Assembly: GCA_964035795.1 (NCBI GenBank)
Contig: OZ038320.1
Coordinates: 1,656,053-1,720,052 of the forward strand
Direction of reading: 5' to 3'
Source of the DNA: Pterobdella sp. o SKG-2022
Taxonomy: Eukaryota > Annelida > Clitellata > Hirudinida > Piscicolidae
DNA: 64,000 nucleotides
Shown: piece by piece, positions 59,783 through 64,000 of the stretch
How the letters are laid out: each line of letters begins with the position of its first letter
Position numbering within the stretch: the stretch's first letter is position 1
Made by a program: the position numbers and the translations under genes
Notes under the pieces: generated by a model
What the model saw: the letters and a program-made list of their open reading frames with translations, nothing else
Database searches by the model: none
What the model was told of the DNA's origin: nothing

Positions 59783-62073
59783 TTATTCTTTTTCATTGGG
59801 GCACATCATATCGTCCAACATTTCAAGTTTTTGAGGGTCTACAGATTGAGCCTAAATAAAAACAAGAAGTTTTTAAAATCTTTTTCAACATAAAATTATA
59901 TATAATAGAAACAAACACTATGGTTCATTGAGAAAATTAATACACGAAGCTTTTCGTAAGAGTATCTTACATTATCTAGTGTCACACTTCGTGTATTAAT
60001 TTTCTCAATAAACCATAGTGTTTGTTTCGATTATATTTATTTCCAGCTATTTACGTCAATGGAATTTAGATATCTATTCTTTTTAAACAAATTTTTTCAA
60101 ATAATAAAAATAATAAAAATAAAAATAATAATAAGAATTATTACCTTAGAGAGAATCAGATCAATTAAGTCCTGTTTTAGTTCATCCGGTTGTCTGAGTG
60201 CTTGTAATTGTTTCTTTCTCTGCTTGTCTCTTTCTCTTATGTTTTCTCTATTGTTGAATGTTGTCGTTCGAGAAAAGATTTCACTTGTATCTTCTGTAGG
60301 AGCTGTGTGGTTGGTTGAATATTTTTTCTCAATTTTTAGTATAACTATATTTTTAAAAAATTATGAAATAAAATTATACAATAAACTGATTTTTAACAAT
60401 TTTTTTTTGATTTTTTTGTGAGAAAATGGTTATTGCAATCTCAAATAATGATGATTGTTTGCAATGTTGATCAATAAGCTTTTTAGAAGATATTTTATTT
60501 GAAAGGCATAAGCAACTAAATAAATTCTTTTGAAATCAACAATTGTTGAGTGTTGAAACAGTTTGGTTAGCTTTAATGTGGCTTTATCATGTCACTACAA
60601 CATTCATAGGAAAACTTTGTAAAAAAGGTGCTAACTGCATCGCAACCAAAGATCAAACTAAACTTATAAAATCAACATCTATTGCAGATTAATGTTGAAG
60701 TTGAAAGAAGAAAACAAGAAGTTGGAAAAAGTGGATGGCCCAAGTTTTGGTGAGGTAAAAGATAAAGATATGTTTGGAAGAGTACACAAAGTCTTAAAAA
60801 ATTCGTTCAAGTCTTAATTTTTTGAGAAATATTTTTTTTATAGCAGCATTTTATGAGTTTTAGTAAACTTTTTATGAATGAAATAAATAATTAAAAAAAT
60901 GAATCAAAAAAAAAACGAACCGGTGTTTTTGTAGCTGTAACCATGCACCGAAGAGCCAAAGACATTCTTGAAGGTGTCATGGCTCTCTTTCTTCTTTGGG
61001 ATGCTTTGCTTCACGATCACCTTTTGTTTTGGTTGATTTTTGATTTACCATTTCATTCAAGTACATCAATATAAACACATAAAAAAAAGTTAAAAAATAG
61101 AGAAACACACTTGTTTGGTGTTTTTCGATGAAAAATATAAAAATTAAATATCTATTCTCAAATTACACATCTTATTCCACACCTTTTACATTCAATATCA
61201 CCCACATCCCCCAAACCTCATCGGCGTAGATACTGTTGATATTACTAAGATAGCTCTCTTTGGTGCTTTCCTTGTTGGCATCTCTCCTTTTTATATGAGA
61301 CAGAGAGTTAGTGAAGGGCCATACAAAGTTTGGTTCTTCATGAGGTCTGAGTGGGAAGAAAAAGAAGTGGCTGAAGGGAAAATGAGAGTGGAGGTGATGG
61401 AAAGGAGGGATGGAGGAAAGGTAGGTGATGGAAGAGAAGGGTGGGTGAAGATGGTTGCTGGGCTTATTTGACCATGTTTAGTTTAGGTGGAGTACTATTG
61501 TTTGAAAAACACGCTGAAAATTTAAAGTGCTCTTTGGGCTTGCTTATATTAAGGTTTTTAATTATTTGGTTCAGTACTTTTTAAATATTTTCTGATTTTA
61601 TTTTTTTCAAATACTCGAAAAATAATGTTAAATATTTTGTAACGAAAAACATCAGTTAAGAGGAATTTTCAATACATTTATTGAGAATCAAAAGCCTTAT
61701 CATAAACTCTACGAAAATTATAGCTTTTGATTCTCAATAAATGTAATAAAAATTTCTCTTAATTGATGTTTTTCGTTAAAAAATATACACTGAAATGTTT
61801 AACAATGATAAACGTTTATTTCATTATTTACTACTTTTTTATTTCTTTGCCTTATCAACACAAGCTTTTGTACACTACCTTTTAATTGACTTTAATTAAA
61901 TCGACGATATTTGCTCAAACAAACCTATCGAAAACTATAGCTTATTTCTGTCTCAACAAATGGATTAGTAATAAATTTTTATATAACTAAAGAACCAACC
62001 TCACTCCCAGATAAGCTCTGAAAACATCTCTAGGTGGTGTGATTGGCGTCACACTTTGGTCATCACTGTTCAT
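59783..62073 (-). CDS. Hypothetical 176-residue protein, five exons
   Basis: Exons 62000-62073, 61217-61346, 60921-61020, 60145-60302 and 59783-59851; all phases agree and every boundary has GT-AG. The protein is soluble, without signal peptide or membrane helix. The N-terminus is MNSDDQSVTPITPPRD; residues 26-68 contain EEPNFVWPFTNSLSHIKR; a basic patch VIVKQSIPKKKESHDTFKN leads to SSVHGYSYKN; a charged helix RENIRERDKQRKKQLQALR is followed by ELKQDLIDLILSKAQSVDP and an acidic end with MMCPNEKE. I do not recognise the family. The start may be further upstream, because an ACACAG acceptor-like site touches the ATG. It is head to head with the lysine-rich gene at 62870. Confidence 0.72.
59903..60034. 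mobile_element. Foldback MITE-like element
   Basis: 47-48-bp inverted arms: ATAATAGAAACAAACACTATG... on the left and ...CATAGTGTTTGTTTCGATTAT on the right, with a 37-base centre holding CTTTTCGTAAGA and TATCTTACA. It lies in the last intron of the 176-residue gene. Confidence 0.75.
61638..61778. mobile_element. Second foldback MITE-like family
   Basis: Inverted arms of about 55 bases: TAACGAAAAACATCAGTTAA... and ...TTAATTGATGTTTTTCGTTA, with TTATTGAGAATCAAAAG inside both arms. A single-arm relative is present at about 14485-14560 (and 20845-20920). Intronic in the 176-residue gene. Confidence 0.7.
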
Positions 62074-62869
62074 CTGTGTGTTTTATAGATGTTTGTTTGT
62101 GCGTTTGAGTGTTTGTTTTGTGTCTTTGTTTATCTGTGTGTGTGTGATTTTTTTTTTGTCTGTGTGAATATTTTTGGTTTTTTTTTGTGTTATTTGTATG
62201 TTTGTGGGATTGTCATGTTATTATGCAGTTGTTTTCATCAGGGTATGTGAATTATATTGAGTGGATGTGTGCAAATGTATTCAAACTGGTTCATATTGTA
62301 TTTAGAAAATTATTGAACTAACCAGCTTAAAATTTAGTTCTATTCAAGTGTGTGGTTAGATTATTATTGTTTGTGTTGAAATGTCCGAGAATGGTTATAA
62401 AATAATGAAAAACAAAAATAGACTTAAAGTGTTTCAACATGAAAAAGTTGTCTGTCAATTACAATCTCATGTGACTATACTCTGTACTTTGAATGCGAAT
62501 GTCTCACTTCAGTGCTGGGTTCAGTATTAATGGTTGATGATACAAACATTGAAACAAAAATATAACATTAACCTTTTTTTATTGTGCAGATCTGGAGTTT
62601 TGCGTTTAACTTATTCCAAAAAAAATTTTGGAATTAAATAGTGATTAATAAATTTTCAACAAATAAACAAGGAACGTTTTAGTTACGTCATAAAAAAAAT
62701 TAAAAAATAATTCATTTTTTATAATATATCATTAAAAAATAAATAATTTTAAAAATTATTGCAAAAATTGAAAAATCAATAAATCTTTTTTCATTTATAT
62801 CTTTGGTGATGCTAAGCAACAATACGTAATAAGGGTTGTTGATCAAACGTTTGTAATATCCGAAAGAAA

Positions 62870-63503
62870 ATGGTGAAAAACAAAAAATCGCCTAACAAAC
62901 CACAAGTGGCTTCTTCTGATGGTTTTTTTTATTTATATTTAACTAATTTATTATTATTATTATTATTATTCATTTTTCAATTTATTTTTATTCCAATTTT
63001 CAAAAATTTTAATTTTTTTTCAAATATGAACATAGCTTTGCTGAACCTTTTTTATTGAAATACTCGTATTTTATTAGTATTTATTTTAAAAAATTAAAAT
63101 TCAAAAAAATTTTATATAAAGTTTCAAGTTTTGCAGCTAAAAATTTGTTTTATTGATTCCTTGAATTTTAAAATTCACCACCACAAATACCCACCACCAT
63201 CAACACAGCTTCCAAGCAAGCAACAGACTCCACTAGCAAGGTAGACAAGAAGCCACCCAACAAGGCTGAGAAGAACAACAGTCAGTGGCCTTTAATAATC
63301 ATTATATATCTATATAGTTATGCCTTTCACCATTACTAATAAGTTATTTATTTAATCAGTGGTAATGATGGGTGGTATATTTAATCTATATTGTTGATTT
63401 ACTCCGTTATTTAAAATTTGGGTTCGTATTATTTTTCAAACGAAACTTTGCAGAGAAGGCGAAGGGTAAGGCTTCCAAGAACTCTGAGACTCCCAAGCCA
63501 TGA
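62870..63503 (+). CDS. Small lysine-rich basic protein, 57 residues
   Basis: Exons 62870-62921, 63209-63280 and 63454-63503; the three pieces join in one frame from ATG to TGA. The first donor (GATG|GTTTTT) and second donor (AACA|GTCAGT) are weak; both acceptors (ACACAG, TTGCAG) are good. The product starts MVKNKKSPNKPQVASSD and continues with Ser/Lys/Pro-rich sequence, about 30 percent Lys and no hydrophobic core, ending NSETPKP. Composition resembles small chromatin or RNA-associated basic proteins, but there is no recognisable domain. AATAAA motifs at 63518 and 63957 could serve as poly-A signals. Confidence 0.5.
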
Positions 63504-64000
63504 TGTTTTTCGATTAAAATAAAAAGATAGAATTTTTCTTTTTGAATTTTTTGAATCATTCAAAGTACGAAAATTTAAAACACTTCAAAACGTCAATCGA
63601 TCTAAACGAAAACGATCTTATATCTCATCGCATACGAGAAAGTTTAAATGGAACGAAAGATAATTGTTGGTTTTTGATTCACTCAAATAATCTAAGCACG
63701 CAAGAAATAGTGTAGTCAATGTCAGTTAATAATGAAAAGACCGCATATGGTTATGACAATATTCAAAATCTTAATGCACCGGTTCGAAACTGGCATCTCT
63801 AGTATGACCAATACGAACTGCATATTATAACTGATTAATTATTAAATTCAGTTGGTCTAGTTGGAACTAATCCAAAGTGGTGGAAATGCATGGATGGAAA
63901 ACGTTCGATAATGTTGAGGTGGCTTGTGGAATATGGAAGTTAAAAAGTTCTAAAAGGAATAAACTATTAAAATAAAGAAAATCTCAAAAAAAATCATTTA
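63504..64000. other. 3' flank of the lysine-rich gene; nothing further recognised
   Basis: No exon-like frame. Two AATAAA motifs (about 63957 and 63974) fall close to the window end. Confidence 0.4.

Noticed and set aside
61217..61440. + strand frame with a membrane-like segment
   Set aside because: It is antisense to exon 2 of the 176-residue gene, whose splice phases agree on the minus strand.

Overview
The window is AT-rich animal (invertebrate metazoan) nuclear DNA. It has multi-exon genes with GT-AG introns of about 50 bp to several kb, non-LTR retrotransposon remains, tRNA-derived SINEs, foldback MITE-like elements and long microsatellites. I cannot fix the phylum from the sequence alone. 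A TRPC channel, TAF13 and an expanded family of M12B metalloproteases establish Metazoa.

Layout. Two runs of exactly 200 N (19960-20159 and 44685-44884) split the window into three contigs. Contig 1 (1-19959) holds retroelement debris and then the 5' half of a TRPC gene on the + strand. Contig 2 (20160-44684) repeats the last 6.16 kb of contig 1, continues the TRPC gene to its stop, and then carries a (TTAG)n array, a Lys/Glu-rich single-pass membrane protein, a LINE fragment, a complete 13-exon M12B metalloprotease, TAF13 and the first exon of another gene. Contig 3 (44885-64000) starts by repeating contig 2 from 26320 to 36863. It then diverges into a cluster of short secreted genes related to the 5' exons of the M12B gene, a 176-residue gene of unknown function and a small lysine-rich gene. 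Contig 1 ends, and contig 3 begins, at two adjacent bases of contig 2 (26319/26320). Contigs 1 and 3 are therefore one continuous sequence with contig 2 inserted between them. The apparent duplication of TRPC and its neighbours is most likely an assembly or haplotype artefact.

Genes. Exon chains were built by matching splice sites and reading phase. They close without a phase error for TRPC (17 exons seen; N-terminal ankyrin exons not found), the M12B protease (569 residues, HEIAHNLGAEHD zinc site, three PLAC-like six-cysteine repeats), TAF13 (120 residues), the Lys/Glu-rich membrane protein (329 residues), the 176-residue gene and the 57-residue lysine-rich protein. The genes do not form an obvious pathway. 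TAF13 and the truncated gene at 44602 are divergent neighbours, as are the 176-residue gene and the lysine-rich gene.

Most notable points: the inserted redundant contig; a possible record of intron birth in TRPC, where the start of an intron encodes a second version of the six residues that open the next exon; M12B-related genes that seem to keep only signal peptide and prodomain; and the M12B plus triple PLAC-like architecture.
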